Notes: generated by a model not told the origin, from the letters alone. DNA of 64,000 nucleotides from VXNE01 sp965203615 (GCA_965203615.1 OZ241900.1:2728001-2792000); one strand, 5' to 3'. Positions 45,299-54,808 are shown, counted from the first letter of the stretch. Program-made: numbers and translations.

Positions 45299-46231
45299 GT
45301 GATTCGATACACGATCATACGTCTGTTGCAGGGGGTGCTGACCGTCTGGTTCATCGCCACCGCGACGTTCATGGCCATGCACGCCGTTCCCGGCGACCCC
45401 CTCATGAACGACAAGGCGGTCTCCGAGACGGTGCGCAAGAACCTTGAGGCGCAGTACGGACTCGACCAGCATATCGTCAAGCAATATGGCATCTATATCT
45501 GGAACATGGTGCGTGGAGATTTCGGCATCTCCTTCGCGCAGGAAAATCGCAGCGTCAACGACATCATCCGCGAGCACTTCCCGATCTCGGCCATTCTCGG
45601 CATCCTCGCCATCACCTTCGCCGGGCTTGGCGGCATCCTGTTCGGCGCGCTGACGGCGCGCTACCGGAACAAGATGCCGGATATCGTGATCATGTTCCTG
45701 GTCATTCTCGGCATCTCCGTCCCGAGCTTCGTCTTCGCCGCCCTGGGCCAGCTTGCGCTGGTCAAGCTGAACGCGTTCTTCGGCACGACGATATTGCCCG
45801 TCGCGGGATGGGGCACGCTCGCGCACATGATCGCGCCGTCGCTGGTGCTGGGCCTCGGGACCATGGCGTTCCTGACACGGCTCATGCGCTCCTCCATGCT
45901 TGAGATCGTCAGCTCGGACTATGTGAGGACGGCCCGGTCCAAGGGTTTGCCAACGACCCGGATATTCCTGCGGCATGAACTGAGGAACGCGATACTTCCC
46001 GTTGTGACGGTGCTCGGACCGTCCATCGCGGCCATCACGACCGGTGGTTTCGTGGTCGAACTGGTGTTCGCGATACCGGGCCTCGGCCGCTACTTCGTGC
46101 AAGCCGTGCAGCAGCTCGACTACACGGTGATCATGGGGACGACGGTCTTCTACGGCGCCTTCCTGGTCTTCATGGTGATCGTCGTCGACCTGCTCTACGG
46201 ACTGATCGACCCGAGGGTGAGGCTCGAATGA
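45299..46231 (+). CDS. oppB: peptide ABC transporter permease
   Basis: 310 residues with six hydrophobic helices. The EAA loop reads TARSKGLPTTRIFLRHELRN. N-terminal IIRLLQGVLTVWFIATATFM is standard DppB/OppB. GTG start 11 bp after oppA. It forms the channel with OppC. Confidence 0.92.
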   Translation: MIRYTIIRLLQGVLTVWFIATATFMAMHAVPGDPLMNDKAVSETVRKNLEAQYGLDQHIVKQYGIYIWNMVRGDFGISFAQENRSVNDIIREHFPISAILGILAITFAGLGGILFGALTARYRNKMPDIVIMFLVILGISVPSFVFAALGQLALVKLNAFFGTTILPVAGWGTLAHMIAPSLVLGLGTMAFLTRLMRSSMLEIVSSDYVRTARSKGLPTTRIFLRHELRNAILPVVTVLGPSIAAITTGGFVVELVFAIPGLGRYFVQAVQQLDYTVIMGTTVFYGAFLVFMVIVVDLLYGLIDPRVRLE

Positions 46232-47610
46232 ACACGGCGCTCTCTTTCGCGCCGGTCGTCGCCGATCGCGATGTCGAGGTCATTTCGCGTCCCTCGCTGT
46301 CGTACTGGCGCGATGCCTGGATCCGGCTCCAGGCGAACCGTCGCGCGCTCGTCTCACTCTACATCATCATCCTGCTGGGGGTATTCACGGTCATCGGTCC
46401 CTTTTTCGCGCCGGAACCATCGGCGCAGGACCTGGACCAGATTTCGTCGCCACCGGGTGCCGACCGCGCTGCGACCATCGTTGCGCCCTATGCGCCCTGG
46501 TCCGGTGTCACGGCAAGCGCTCCGGGCGGCCAGGGTCCCCTCGAGGCTCCGGTATCGGTGTCCCTTGCCGGGGACGCGACAACGCAGGCGGTGCGCATAT
46601 TCTGGGATCCGGTGCCCGGCGCGAACGGCTATCGGGTCTATCGCAACATCGCCCACCCGGCGCCGGACGACGCTCTGGGAATGCCTCTTGCCGATGTGCT
46701 GGTGCCCTCGCGGGTCAGCTTCGAGGATCGCCTGGACATCAAGCCGCAGGAGTATTTCTACTCGGTCGTGCCGCTCGACAGGAACGGGCGGGAGGCACCC
46801 GTGTACGCGACCCTCGATGTGAGCGCCACACGCGTCATCACCGCCGAAGAGGCGGTGGAACGTGGACTGGCGGACTCAACTGCGGATCTCGCCATCGGTG
46901 ACCAGGTCAAGCTCAAGCTGCATGTCCTGGGGACGGACTATCTCGGCCGCGACATGCTGTCGCGGCTCATGCACGGCGCGCGGGTGTCCCTCTTCATCGG
47001 CATCGTCGCGCCGTTCCTGTTCGTTGTTGTCGGCATCCTCTACGGCAGCGCGGCAGGGTTTGTCGGCGGGCGCGTCGACCAGGTCCTGATGCGGTTCGCC
47101 GATTTCGTCGTGGCGTTGCCGTTCCTGCTGTTCATGATCCTGTTTCGAATACTGTTCAAGATCGAAGGCGGCGACAGTGGCATCGCGCCCATGCTGATCG
47201 CCATGGTGATCCTGAGCTGGCCGGCGGCGGCCCGTCTCGTGCGCGGACAGATTCTGCAGATCCGCGAGGAGGGATACATCAGCGCGTCCCGCCTGCTGGG
47301 CGCCAAGACCCCCTACCTCGTGCTGCGGCACATGATTCCCAACACCATGGGGGTGATTCTCGTCACCATCACCTTCGCGGTGCCGAGCGCCATCTTCACC
47401 GAGGCGTTCCTGTCGTTCATCGGCATGGGCGTCGCGCCGCCCACGCCGTCCTGGGGCAGCATGTGCAACGAGGGGATCAAGACCATGCTGACGCATCCCC
47501 ACGAACTGATATTCCCGGCGCTCCTCATCAGCATCACGGTGCTGGCGTTCAACCTCCTCGGCGACGGGTTGCGCGACGCGCTGGACGCGCGCATGAGGTC
47601 GCAGGAATGA
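46228..47610 (+). CDS. oppC: peptide ABC transporter permease with FN3-like insertion
   Basis: 460 residues, about 150 more than a normal OppC. Between the first helix (ALVSLYIIILLGVFTVIGPF, about 40-59) and the transporter core (VLGTDYLGRDMLSRLMHGAR, about 234-253) lies a periplasmic insert. Residues about 105-201, with VRIFWDPVPGANGYRVYRN and QEYFYSVVPLDRNGREAPVY, look like a fibronectin type III fold. Core EAA loop: ASRLLGAKTPYLVLRHMIPN. The insert may contact the anchored OppA or peptidoglycan; that is inference. Confidence 0.88.
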   Translation: MNTALSFAPVVADRDVEVISRPSLSYWRDAWIRLQANRRALVSLYIIILLGVFTVIGPFFAPEPSAQDLDQISSPPGADRAATIVAPYAPWSGVTASAPGGQGPLEAPVSVSLAGDATTQAVRIFWDPVPGANGYRVYRNIAHPAPDDALGMPLADVLVPSRVSFEDRLDIKPQEYFYSVVPLDRNGREAPVYATLDVSATRVITAEEAVERGLADSTADLAIGDQVKLKLHVLGTDYLGRDMLSRLMHGARVSLFIGIVAPFLFVVVGILYGSAAGFVGGRVDQVLMRFADFVVALPFLLFMILFRILFKIEGGDSGIAPMLIAMVILSWPAAARLVRGQILQIREEGYISASRLLGAKTPYLVLRHMIPNTMGVILVTITFAVPSAIFTEAFLSFIGMGVAPPTPSWGSMCNEGIKTMLTHPHELIFPALLISITVLAFNLLGDGLRDALDARMRSQE

Positions 47611-48662
47611 ACGCAGCGGTAGATCAGGTCTCCCCACCGCTGCTCGACGTGCAGGACCTAGAGGTCGAGTTCGATACCTACGGCGGCACGGTGCACGCGG
47701 TGCGCGGCGTTTCCTTCGAAGTGCATGCCGGCAAGACTCTCGCCATCGTCGGCGAGTCGGGTTGCGGCAAGTCGGTGACCGTGCAGAGCATCATGGGACT
47801 GATTCCGTCCCCGCCCGGACGCATCGTCGGCGGCACCGCGAAGCTGCGTGGACGGGAAATCGTGGACGGCGTCACCATCGACGGCGGCATCGTCCGCGGC
47901 TCGGAGATCGGCATGATCTTCCAGGACCCGATGACCTCCCTCAATCCCACCATGACCATTGGCGACCAGATCGCAGAGACGCTGCAGGTGCATCGGGGAT
48001 ACAGCCACACGCAGGCCCTGCGGACTGCGGTGGAATTGCTGGAAATGACCCGCATAAACGAGCCCCGCAGACGCGCCCGACAGTACCCGTTCGAGTTCTC
48101 CGGCGGCATGTTGCAACGGTCCATGATCGCCATGGCGATCGCCTGCGGCCCCTCCATCCTCGTCGCCGATGAGCCGACCACCGCCCTCGACGTCACCATA
48201 CAGTCACAGATCCTCGATCTGCTGCGCGACCTCCAGCAGCAGAACAACATGGCGATCGTCCTCATCACCCACGATCTCGGTGTGGTGGCGCGCATGGCGG
48301 ATGAAGTGGCGGTCATGTACGCGGGAGAGTTCCTGGAGACGGGCACGGCGGACGACATCTTTTACAACTCCGCCCACCCCTACACCGTGGGTTTAAGGGC
48401 GGCCATGCCGACAAACCGGGACGACGCCGAGCAGGAACTGATGCCGATCGACGGGTCGCCGCCGGACCTGTTCGCGCCGCCGCCCGGATGCGCCTATTTC
48501 GCCCGCTGCCCCCACGCCATGGAAGCGTGCCAGAACGACCCGCCGCCGGCGTTCGCGGTCGGATCGGGACACGCGACGCGTTGCTGGCTGCATCATGCCG
48601 ACTGCCCGCGTCGGATCGAGGACTTGCACTATGCCGGGCCGCGCGAGGACAGGACCGCATGA
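47607..48662 (+). CDS. oppD: peptide ABC transporter ATPase
   Basis: 351 residues. Walker A VGESGCGKSVTVQS, signature FSGGMLQRSMIA, Walker B LVADEPTTALDVT; the C-terminal CAYFARCPHAMEAC is the Cys-rich Opp/Dpp extension that often binds an iron-sulfur cluster. ATG overlaps the oppC stop. Provides ATP hydrolysis with OppF. Confidence 0.94.
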   Translation: MNAAVDQVSPPLLDVQDLEVEFDTYGGTVHAVRGVSFEVHAGKTLAIVGESGCGKSVTVQSIMGLIPSPPGRIVGGTAKLRGREIVDGVTIDGGIVRGSEIGMIFQDPMTSLNPTMTIGDQIAETLQVHRGYSHTQALRTAVELLEMTRINEPRRRARQYPFEFSGGMLQRSMIAMAIACGPSILVADEPTTALDVTIQSQILDLLRDLQQQNNMAIVLITHDLGVVARMADEVAVMYAGEFLETGTADDIFYNSAHPYTVGLRAAMPTNRDDAEQELMPIDGSPPDLFAPPPGCAYFARCPHAMEACQNDPPPAFAVGSGHATRCWLHHADCPRRIEDLHYAGPREDRTA

Positions 48663-49630
48663 CGGCGCTCATTGAAGCCCGTGGACTGACCAAGCACTTC
48701 GACCTTGGTCGCAACCAGACCGTGCATGCGGTGGACGACGTCAGCCTGCACGTAGACCGGCGCGAGATCGTCGGGCTGGTGGGCGAGAGCGGGTCGGGGA
48801 AGTCCACGTTCGGCAAGACCTTGCTGGGCCTGCTCGACAAGACGGCCGGGGAGGTGGAGTTCCAGGGCGAAACGCTGCCACAAAGCTACGCGCCGGGGGA
48901 CTTCCAGCGTCACGCGCAGACGATGCAGATGATCTTTCAGGATCCGTATTCGTCCCTGAACCCCCGCATGACGGTGGGCGAGATCGTCGGCGAAGGCTTG
49001 AGATTGCATTCCAGCCTGTCCGGCGCACAAGTGCGCGACCGCGTCGGCGACTGGCTCGAGCGCGTCGGGCTCAACGCGGCGCACATGGCGCGCTATCCGC
49101 ACGAATTCTCCGGCGGGCAGCGGCAGCGCATCGGTATCGCGCGGGCGCTGATCATGCAGCCCGAATTCGTTGTCTGCGACGAGCCGATTTCCGCGCTCGA
49201 CGTGTCGGTGCAGGCGCAGGTCGTCAACCTGCTCGGGGAACTGAAGGAGTCCATGGGTCTGACGATGCTCTTCATCGCCCACGACCTTTCCATGGTGCGC
49301 TACGTCTCCGATCGGATGGCGGTGATGTACCTCGGCTCCCTGATCGAACTGGGGCGGTCGAACGACGTCTTCTTCCATCCGAAGCATCCCTATACGCAGA
49401 TGCTGGTGGGTTCGAATCCCGAGCCCGACCCGGCCACGGAGCGAGACCGCGGACGGACGGCGATACGGGGCGAGATTCCGTCGCCCGTCAACATTCAGCC
49501 AGGGTGCCGTTTCGCCAACCGGTGTCCGAAGGTGATGGACGTGTGCCGGGGAACCACACCCGAGCTGAAGAGCGTCGCGGACCCGGAGGGTGAGGAGCCT
49601 GCTCGCCTGATCGCCTGCCACCTGTACTGA
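48659..49630 (+). CDS. oppF: peptide ABC transporter ATPase
   Basis: 323 residues. Walker A VGESGSGKSTFGKT, signature FSGGQRQRIGIA, Walker B VVCDEPISALDVS, Cys-rich C terminus CRFANRCPKVMDVC. ATG overlaps the oppD stop. It completes oppABCDF and is a candidate to supply energy for the YejB/YejE-like pair as well. Confidence 0.94.
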   Translation: MTALIEARGLTKHFDLGRNQTVHAVDDVSLHVDRREIVGLVGESGSGKSTFGKTLLGLLDKTAGEVEFQGETLPQSYAPGDFQRHAQTMQMIFQDPYSSLNPRMTVGEIVGEGLRLHSSLSGAQVRDRVGDWLERVGLNAAHMARYPHEFSGGQRQRIGIARALIMQPEFVVCDEPISALDVSVQAQVVNLLGELKESMGLTMLFIAHDLSMVRYVSDRMAVMYLGSLIELGRSNDVFFHPKHPYTQMLVGSNPEPDPATERDRGRTAIRGEIPSPVNIQPGCRFANRCPKVMDVCRGTTPELKSVADPEGEEPARLIACHLY

Positions 49631-49679
49631 GGCCGCGGCTGGCTATTCTGTCGCGAACGATCCAGGCAGGGCGGGTTGG

Positions 49680-50969
49680 CTAAGGCCCCAGTGCGGTGAT
49701 GGGTATCACTGCGATTCCGTCGTCCCGGACGTACCCATATCCCGAACTCACGACGACGCCGAGGGCTTTTGGCTCGCCAGCGACACTCAAGTCCGTACGT
49801 TCGCGGAACTTCAGAAGTGATTCGGCTGCGGCGTCCGCCTGGCCGTCGCCAAGTTTCACCTCGAAGGCGCACCAGTCACCGCGGCGGTTCTCGACCACCG
49901 CGTCTATTTCCAGGTTGGTGTTGTCGCGATAGTGGTAGACCCTGGCGTCGCAGGCCCGGGAGTAGATGGTCAGATCGCGGTACACCATGGACTCAAACAG
50001 GAATCCGAGGTATTCGAGATTCTCCAATAGTCTTTCAGGGGTTGCTCCGAGCGCGGCCACGGCGAGAGATGGATCGGCGAAATGGCGCTTGGGCGATTGC
50101 CGCAAGCGTGATCGGGAGCGGAGCCTCGGAGACCAGGCGGGTTGTTCTTCACAGATCATCAGTCGGTGTAGCGCGTCGAGGTAGCTGCGTACGGTGGGAG
50201 GGTCCAGGGGACCGGCATCCCCACCGGCGTCTGCGGCGATGGTTCGCGCGCTGACTGGCGTCGCCACATTGCGCGCAAGGGAGCGAATTACGCGACCCAC
50301 GTTGTCTGCATTGCGTCGAACTCCATCGGCGCGGACGATGTCGACGCGGCGGATTTCCTCCAGATAGTCGACGCGTGACCTCAGGCAGGCTTGGTCCGAG
50401 ACATCCAGGTCACCGGGCCAGCCACCTCGGCAGAGTTGAACGGTAAGCTCAAGGAGCGTGGAAGAAGGCGCGCCACAGCCCTCAAAATGGCCGTTCAACA
50501 AGTTGGCCAGCGATACTTCCCCGGTGGAATGGCCTGTCTCCTTGAGACTCATCGTATGCAAACGCAAACGGGATATGCGACCTGCGCCCGTGTGGCGCGT
50601 AACGTCGTCCGTCGGTGCGGCGGAGCCCGTCAATACGAATTGTCCGCGTTTGCTTCGTTCGTCCACCGCCCGCCGAATGTGATTCCAGATCGCCGGCTCT
50701 ATCTGCCATTCGTCGATTAGCCGAGGTGTGTCCCCGGCCATCACCAATGCGGGTTCGATCGCGATGGCCCGACGTGCGTTCTCGTCCACATCGAGCAACA
50801 CCTCGCTGGCTGCGACCTGACGGGCCATGGCTGTCTTGCCACACGCCCTCGGACCCTCGATGAGCACGGCGCCGGAGGACTCTAGCCTGGCGGAGAGTTC
50901 GGCGTCGGCAATTCTTGGCCGATACAATTGAGCACCTTGGAATCGATCATTTGCAAGGTATGTAACCAT
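49680..50969 (-). CDS. AAA_14/DUF4143 family ATPase
   Basis: 429 residues from ATG 50969. GAVLIEGPRACGKTAMARQV is Walker A and PRLIDEWQIEPAIWNHIR Walker B; FVLTGSAAPTDD is a sensor. The C-terminal DUF4143 part includes YRDNTNLEIDAVVENRRGDWCAFEVK, a PD-(D/E)XK-like core with E, D and E-x-K. These proteins are common, often mobile, and of unknown role. The next upstream region is a sharp AT-rich dip containing its start. Confidence 0.88.
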   Translation of the reverse strand: MVTYLANDRFQGAQLYRPRIADAELSARLESSGAVLIEGPRACGKTAMARQVAASEVLLDVDENARRAIAIEPALVMAGDTPRLIDEWQIEPAIWNHIRRAVDERSKRGQFVLTGSAAPTDDVTRHTGAGRISRLRLHTMSLKETGHSTGEVSLANLLNGHFEGCGAPSSTLLELTVQLCRGGWPGDLDVSDQACLRSRVDYLEEIRRVDIVRADGVRRNADNVGRVIRSLARNVATPVSARTIAADAGGDAGPLDPPTVRSYLDALHRLMICEEQPAWSPRLRSRSRLRQSPKRHFADPSLAVAALGATPERLLENLEYLGFLFESMVYRDLTIYSRACDARVYHYRDNTNLEIDAVVENRRGDWCAFEVKLGDGQADAAAESLLKFRERTDLSVAGEPKALGVVVSSGYGYVRDDGIAVIPITALGP

Positions 50970-51040
50970 CCATTTGAAATGAAAACAACCATTCAAATAA
51001 AACAACCAAGACCTATCAAATGCAATTATTGTGGCAATGG
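50935..51040. promoter_or_regulatory. AT-rich promoter island with short repeats
   Basis: This stretch is far more A+T-rich than its surroundings. On the minus strand GGTTGTTTT occurs twice, each followed by an ATTTGAAT- or ATTTCAAAT-type run, upstream of the DUF4143 gene. A promoter or transferred leader is likely. Confidence 0.4.
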
Positions 51041-51058
51041 TCTGCGGTGCGTTCGGCG

Positions 51059-51332
51059 AGCGCAGTTGCGGCATCCGGGACACGTCGGGCAATACCTGGT
51101 GGATGTCGCGAGTATTCCGGCCGCAAAGCGCGAGTCCATGAGGAAGATGCCCGACACTACGGGCAGGGGGTCGGCAGCCGCCCTCTGCCATATCGAGGCT
51201 GGCGAAATCGAAATGGACAGGGACGGCCGTTTCGAGTTCGTATTGGGCAACGCCCCGCAGGAGAAGAACCGGCTGCCCATTGCGCCTGACGCCATTGAGC
51301 GCGGTGCGGAGCAGAGCATGCGGAACGCTTGA
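51059..51332 (+). pseudogene. remnant resembling a sulfotransferase-associated domain
   Basis: The frame contains AGEIEMDRDGRFEFVLGNA and NRLPIAPDA, resembling the conserved end segment of proteins often encoded next to sulfotransferases (DUF1214-like). It ends abruptly with MRNA and TGA just before the sulfotransferase. Upstream the same frame reads CKVC...CNYC across the AT-rich island from TTG 50928, but continuity is doubtful. I treat it as a fragment. Confidence 0.3.
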
Positions 51333-51340
51333 GGCTGGCG

Positions 51341-52564
51341 ATGGACACTTCGACGCAGTATGAGAAGCCATACCGGCCTGTTGCCGTCTCGATACTGAAC
51401 GAGACGGCTCGCCTGTGCGGACTTCCGGGTCGTCTCGACGTGGGGCAAATGGTTGCCAGGGCGAGGCGGCGGACGGGGCTCGGGGACTTTGGCGAGGAAT
51501 GGTTTCTCGAACCGTTGCGGATCCTGGTTGACGCCATCAACTCGGAGGCTGAACTGACGCCGTTAGGCAGATGGATACAAAAGGCCCGGTTGGAGGGTGC
51601 GCTGGCCAAACACCTGCGGGTCGAGGAACTGCTGCGGCGACAACCCGAGATTCGGGATGTCGAACTGGGCAAGATCATCGTTATTGCGGGGCTGCAGCGA
51701 ACGGGAACGACCACGGTGCATCGGCTGATCGGGGCAGACCCCCGGGCGCGGGCACTGCGCGCGTGGGAAGCACTGGATCCGCTTCCAGCGACCACGCGTG
51801 TCCGGATCAGGCGCGCGCGAATGGTCGAGAAAGCCATCGCCTATCTGGCGCCGGAGTTCTTCGCGGTGCATCCGATAGAACACGATGCGCCGGAAGAGGA
51901 CATACTGCTGCTTGACCTCTGCTTCATGAGCCAGTCGTTTGAGGCCGTCATGCATGTGCCGAGCTATGCGAAATGGCTCGAAGGTCAGGACCACACGAAT
52001 GCATACGCATACCTCCGTACCCTGCTAAAGGTGCTGCACTGGCAACGGCCGGGCGAGTTCTGGGTGCTCAAGACGCCCCACCACGCGGAGTATCTCGACG
52101 TGATCCTCACCGTCTTCCCGGAAGCGACGATCGTCCAGACGCATCGCGACCCGCAGGTGACCGTTCCGTCTTTTTGCAGCATGGTGGCCCACGGACGTGG
52201 GATGTTGAGCGACAGTGTCGACACGCTTGAGATTGCCGCCCATTGGACGCGGAAGATGCGCCGCATGATGGAACTGTCCATTGAAGTGCGCGGAACGGCA
52301 GACCCCCGCCGCTTCGTCGACGTCTCCTACTACGACCTGCTGGCGGATCCGGTCGCCGAACTGCGGCGAATCTACCGTTGCGCGGGTGTCGCTTTCGACG
52401 AAGTGGCACGGGTCCCGGCGGAGCGCGCCGCGAGGAAGAACACGCAACACCGCTACGGGAGACACGTGTATCGCCTCGACGACTTCGGCCTGACCCCGGA
52501 ATCTGTCGAGAGGTGCTTCCGCTTCTATCGTCGCGCATACGGAGTGCCCCATGAGCCTGCGTGA
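51341..52564 (+). CDS. sulfotransferase family protein
   Basis: 407 residues. IIVIAGLQRTGTTTVHRLIG (about 104-123) is the PAPS 5'-phosphosulfate loop; TIVQTHRDPQVTVPSFCSMV is the 3'-phosphate-binding segment. It transfers sulfate from PAPS to a hydroxyl or amine on a small molecule or lipid. ATG 51341 begins the family N terminus. A family 1 repeat follows the stop immediately, then the SDR gene. Confidence 0.87.
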   Translation: MDTSTQYEKPYRPVAVSILNETARLCGLPGRLDVGQMVARARRRTGLGDFGEEWFLEPLRILVDAINSEAELTPLGRWIQKARLEGALAKHLRVEELLRRQPEIRDVELGKIIVIAGLQRTGTTTVHRLIGADPRARALRAWEALDPLPATTRVRIRRARMVEKAIAYLAPEFFAVHPIEHDAPEEDILLLDLCFMSQSFEAVMHVPSYAKWLEGQDHTNAYAYLRTLLKVLHWQRPGEFWVLKTPHHAEYLDVILTVFPEATIVQTHRDPQVTVPSFCSMVAHGRGMLSDSVDTLEIAAHWTRKMRRMMELSIEVRGTADPRRFVDVSYYDLLADPVAELRRIYRCAGVAFDEVARVPAERAARKNTQHRYGRHVYRLDDFGLTPESVERCFRFYRRAYGVPHEPA

Positions 52565-52623
52565 GTGCCCCACAGCCGGCGCCTTCGGCTTCGCCTGTGG
52601 CCCGGCCCCGCTCGTCGACCATG
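52563..52623 (-). repeat. family 1 dispersed repeat, inverted copy
   Basis: The reverse complement is identical over 61 nt to 35043-35103. The sequence ends in CCATGGAAG next to the SDR start, the same junction bases as at the VOC gene. Confidence 0.85.
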
Positions 52624-52636
52624 GAAGATGCGGGGG

Positions 52637-53656
52637 ATGAATGGCGGGTACGGCACCCTCGGTGACGCAGTCGTTACTGCGATCCGGAATACGCTCCGGG
52701 ATAGGCCGGTACTCGACCCGGTGCCGGCGAGTGTCCGAATCGAGGGCAAGACGTGTCTGGTGACCGGAGCCAACCGCGGCCTGGGGAAGGCGGTTGCGAT
52801 CGATCTCGCGCGGCGTGGCGGACGCGTCATCATGGCCTGCCGCAGCGGGTACCCGGAGGCCCGGGAGGAGGTCAAACGGCAGTCTGGTTCCGATTTGGTA
52901 GAGATGCTTCGCGTCGATCTTTCTGACCTGCGTTCTGTACACAGGCTGTGCGACGAACTGCGGGAACGGAGCGCGGCTATCGACATCGCGGTGCTGAACG
53001 CGGGATTGGCGGCGTTGCGGGCGCGCAGAACGCCGCAGGGGTTCGAGACGATGTTCGCCGTCCACTTCCTGGCCAACCGCGTCATGGTGCACCGATGGCT
53101 GAAGGACGGTGTCCTTCGACCATCCGGGGAGTCCGGACTTACGCCCCGCATCGTCTTCGTCTCATCCGAGACGCACCGCTCCTCCGAACCGATCGACTTC
53201 GATACGTTTGGCGCTTTTCGCGCGTACCAGGGGGCCGGCAAGGCGTTGCAGCGGTACAGTTACAGCAAACTGCACATGTGCACCTACGCCAGCGAACTCT
53301 CGCGCCGGCTGAATCCGGCGGGCAAAGCAACGGTGGAGGTCGCGGTGCACACGGTGTGTCCCGGTGCTATCGCCACCGGTATTGCGCGGGAAGCACCGGC
53401 AATCCTTCAACCCGTCATCCGTCCCCTGATGAGACTGTTGTTCCAGAGTCCCGAGAAGGCCGCGCAGCCCGTCATCTATCTCTCGTGCTCGGATGAGGCG
53501 GCTGCGAGGACGGGAATCTACCTGCACATGATGGTGGAGAAACGGATGTCCGAATTGGCTACGGACGAAGCCAGCGGCGCGAAACTCTGGGAATCAAGCG
53601 GGACACTGGTCGAGCGGTATGCGGCCACTGCCGTGGACGCGCGCGGGGAGGGCTGA
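52637..53656 (+). CDS. SDR family oxidoreductase, retinol dehydrogenase-like
   Basis: 339 residues. TCLVTGANRGLGKAVAIDLA is the glycine motif, VLNAGLA the NAG, and YSYSKLHM the catalytic Tyr-Lys, with FVSSETH carrying the Ser. The C-terminal extension resembles RDH/WWOX-like SDRs that act on lipophilic alcohols. ATG 52637 is preceded by GGGGG; ATG 52628 is the alternative. Forms a pair with the sulfotransferase. Confidence 0.85.
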   Translation: MNGGYGTLGDAVVTAIRNTLRDRPVLDPVPASVRIEGKTCLVTGANRGLGKAVAIDLARRGGRVIMACRSGYPEAREEVKRQSGSDLVEMLRVDLSDLRSVHRLCDELRERSAAIDIAVLNAGLAALRARRTPQGFETMFAVHFLANRVMVHRWLKDGVLRPSGESGLTPRIVFVSSETHRSSEPIDFDTFGAFRAYQGAGKALQRYSYSKLHMCTYASELSRRLNPAGKATVEVAVHTVCPGAIATGIAREAPAILQPVIRPLMRLLFQSPEKAAQPVIYLSCSDEAAARTGIYLHMMVEKRMSELATDEASGAKLWESSGTLVERYAATAVDARGEG

Positions 53657-53772
53657 ATCCGTGTGCCTCCTCTGGTTAGTCTCCATCGTGCGATGCGGAT
53701 TCAACGATGCCCGCAACGCTCTTGAGCGGCGGCCCGAGGCCCGCTACGCTGAGATTCGCAGCCGATCAGCCC

Positions 53773-54669
53773 TCACGCGTACGGCGATGGAACCCCATCC
53801 GGCCTCGTCTTGAAACGCCGGTGCAGCCACAGGTATTGCTCGGGATGTTTGCGAATCTCCGCCTCGATCAGGCGGTTGAGGTGTTCGGCGTCCGTTTCGT
53901 GGTCACCGGTCGGATAGTTGTCGATGCGTTGCAGGTATAGCGACCAGGTGCCCTTCTCGGGATCGCGGAAATGGCTGAAGAGGATCGGCCGCGCGCCGGT
54001 CAATCTGACGAGCCGCGACGTGGCGATCGTTGCCGCCGTCTGGCCGAAGAATGGCGCGAACACGGAGTGCCTGATCCCGTAGTCCTGGTCCGGCGCGTAC
54101 CACAGAAGACGGCGATCGCGCAGGCTTCGGATCGCGCGGCGAATGTCGTTGCGCTCGATAATTCGGCCACAGAACCTTTTGCGCCCCTTGAGCATCAGGT
54201 GTTCTATGGCCCGGTTCTTGTTGCGGCGGTACACGGCGTCGAGTTCCACTTCCGTCGACAGCAGTGCGGCTCCGAGGTCCAGGGTGAGATAGTGCCCCCC
54301 AACCAGCAGGATGCCGCGTCCCTCGGACTGCGCTTCCCGCAGGACGTCCAGTCCATGTATCTCCATGCGCCGCGCCAGCCTTTCGATGGGGTGCGACCAG
54401 CAGTAGGCCATTTCCATCGCCAGCATGCCGACGGACAGGAATGTGCGTCGTACCAGTTCCGCGCGTTCGCGCTCGTCGAGGTCGGGGAAACACAACCGGA
54501 TGTTGATCTCGGCGATTCGCCGCCGCCGCTTGGCGATCCGGTACCCGACATGGCCGATGCCGCGCCCCAGCCCGAGCCAGCCGCGCACGGGCAGCAGGCA
54601 CGCAAGCCGCGCAACGCCGATCAGCGCCAGGTGCGGCCAGTGCCTGGGAGATCCGAACAGCTTGCCCAT
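53773..54669 (-). CDS. LpxL/HtrB-type lysophospholipid (lipid A) acyltransferase
   Basis: 298 residues. GGHYLTLDLG carries the H-x4-D catalytic motif (H about 127), and LLWYAPDQDYG and LHRRFKTRP are conserved in the lauroyl/myristoyl acyltransferases. These inner-membrane enzymes add secondary acyl chains to lipid A. ATG 54669 gives a basic-hydrophobic N terminus. Divergent from hldE, another lipopolysaccharide gene. Confidence 0.9.
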   Translation of the reverse strand: MGKLFGSPRHWPHLALIGVARLACLLPVRGWLGLGRGIGHVGYRIAKRRRRIAEINIRLCFPDLDERERAELVRRTFLSVGMLAMEMAYCWSHPIERLARRMEIHGLDVLREAQSEGRGILLVGGHYLTLDLGAALLSTEVELDAVYRRNKNRAIEHLMLKGRKRFCGRIIERNDIRRAIRSLRDRRLLWYAPDQDYGIRHSVFAPFFGQTAATIATSRLVRLTGARPILFSHFRDPEKGTWSLYLQRIDNYPTGDHETDAEHLNRLIEAEIRKHPEQYLWLHRRFKTRPDGVPSPYA

Positions 54670-54808
54670 GCGGCGAACTGTATCCAACTTCGGGCGGTTG
54701 AGTAGTGGTTTTTTGTTCGCATTGGCAAGGGGGACGGGGCTTGGCGATGCCCGGAGACGCGGACGGTTGGCGTAGATTTTGACCCGAACGGGCACTAGCA
54801 TCGGACCC

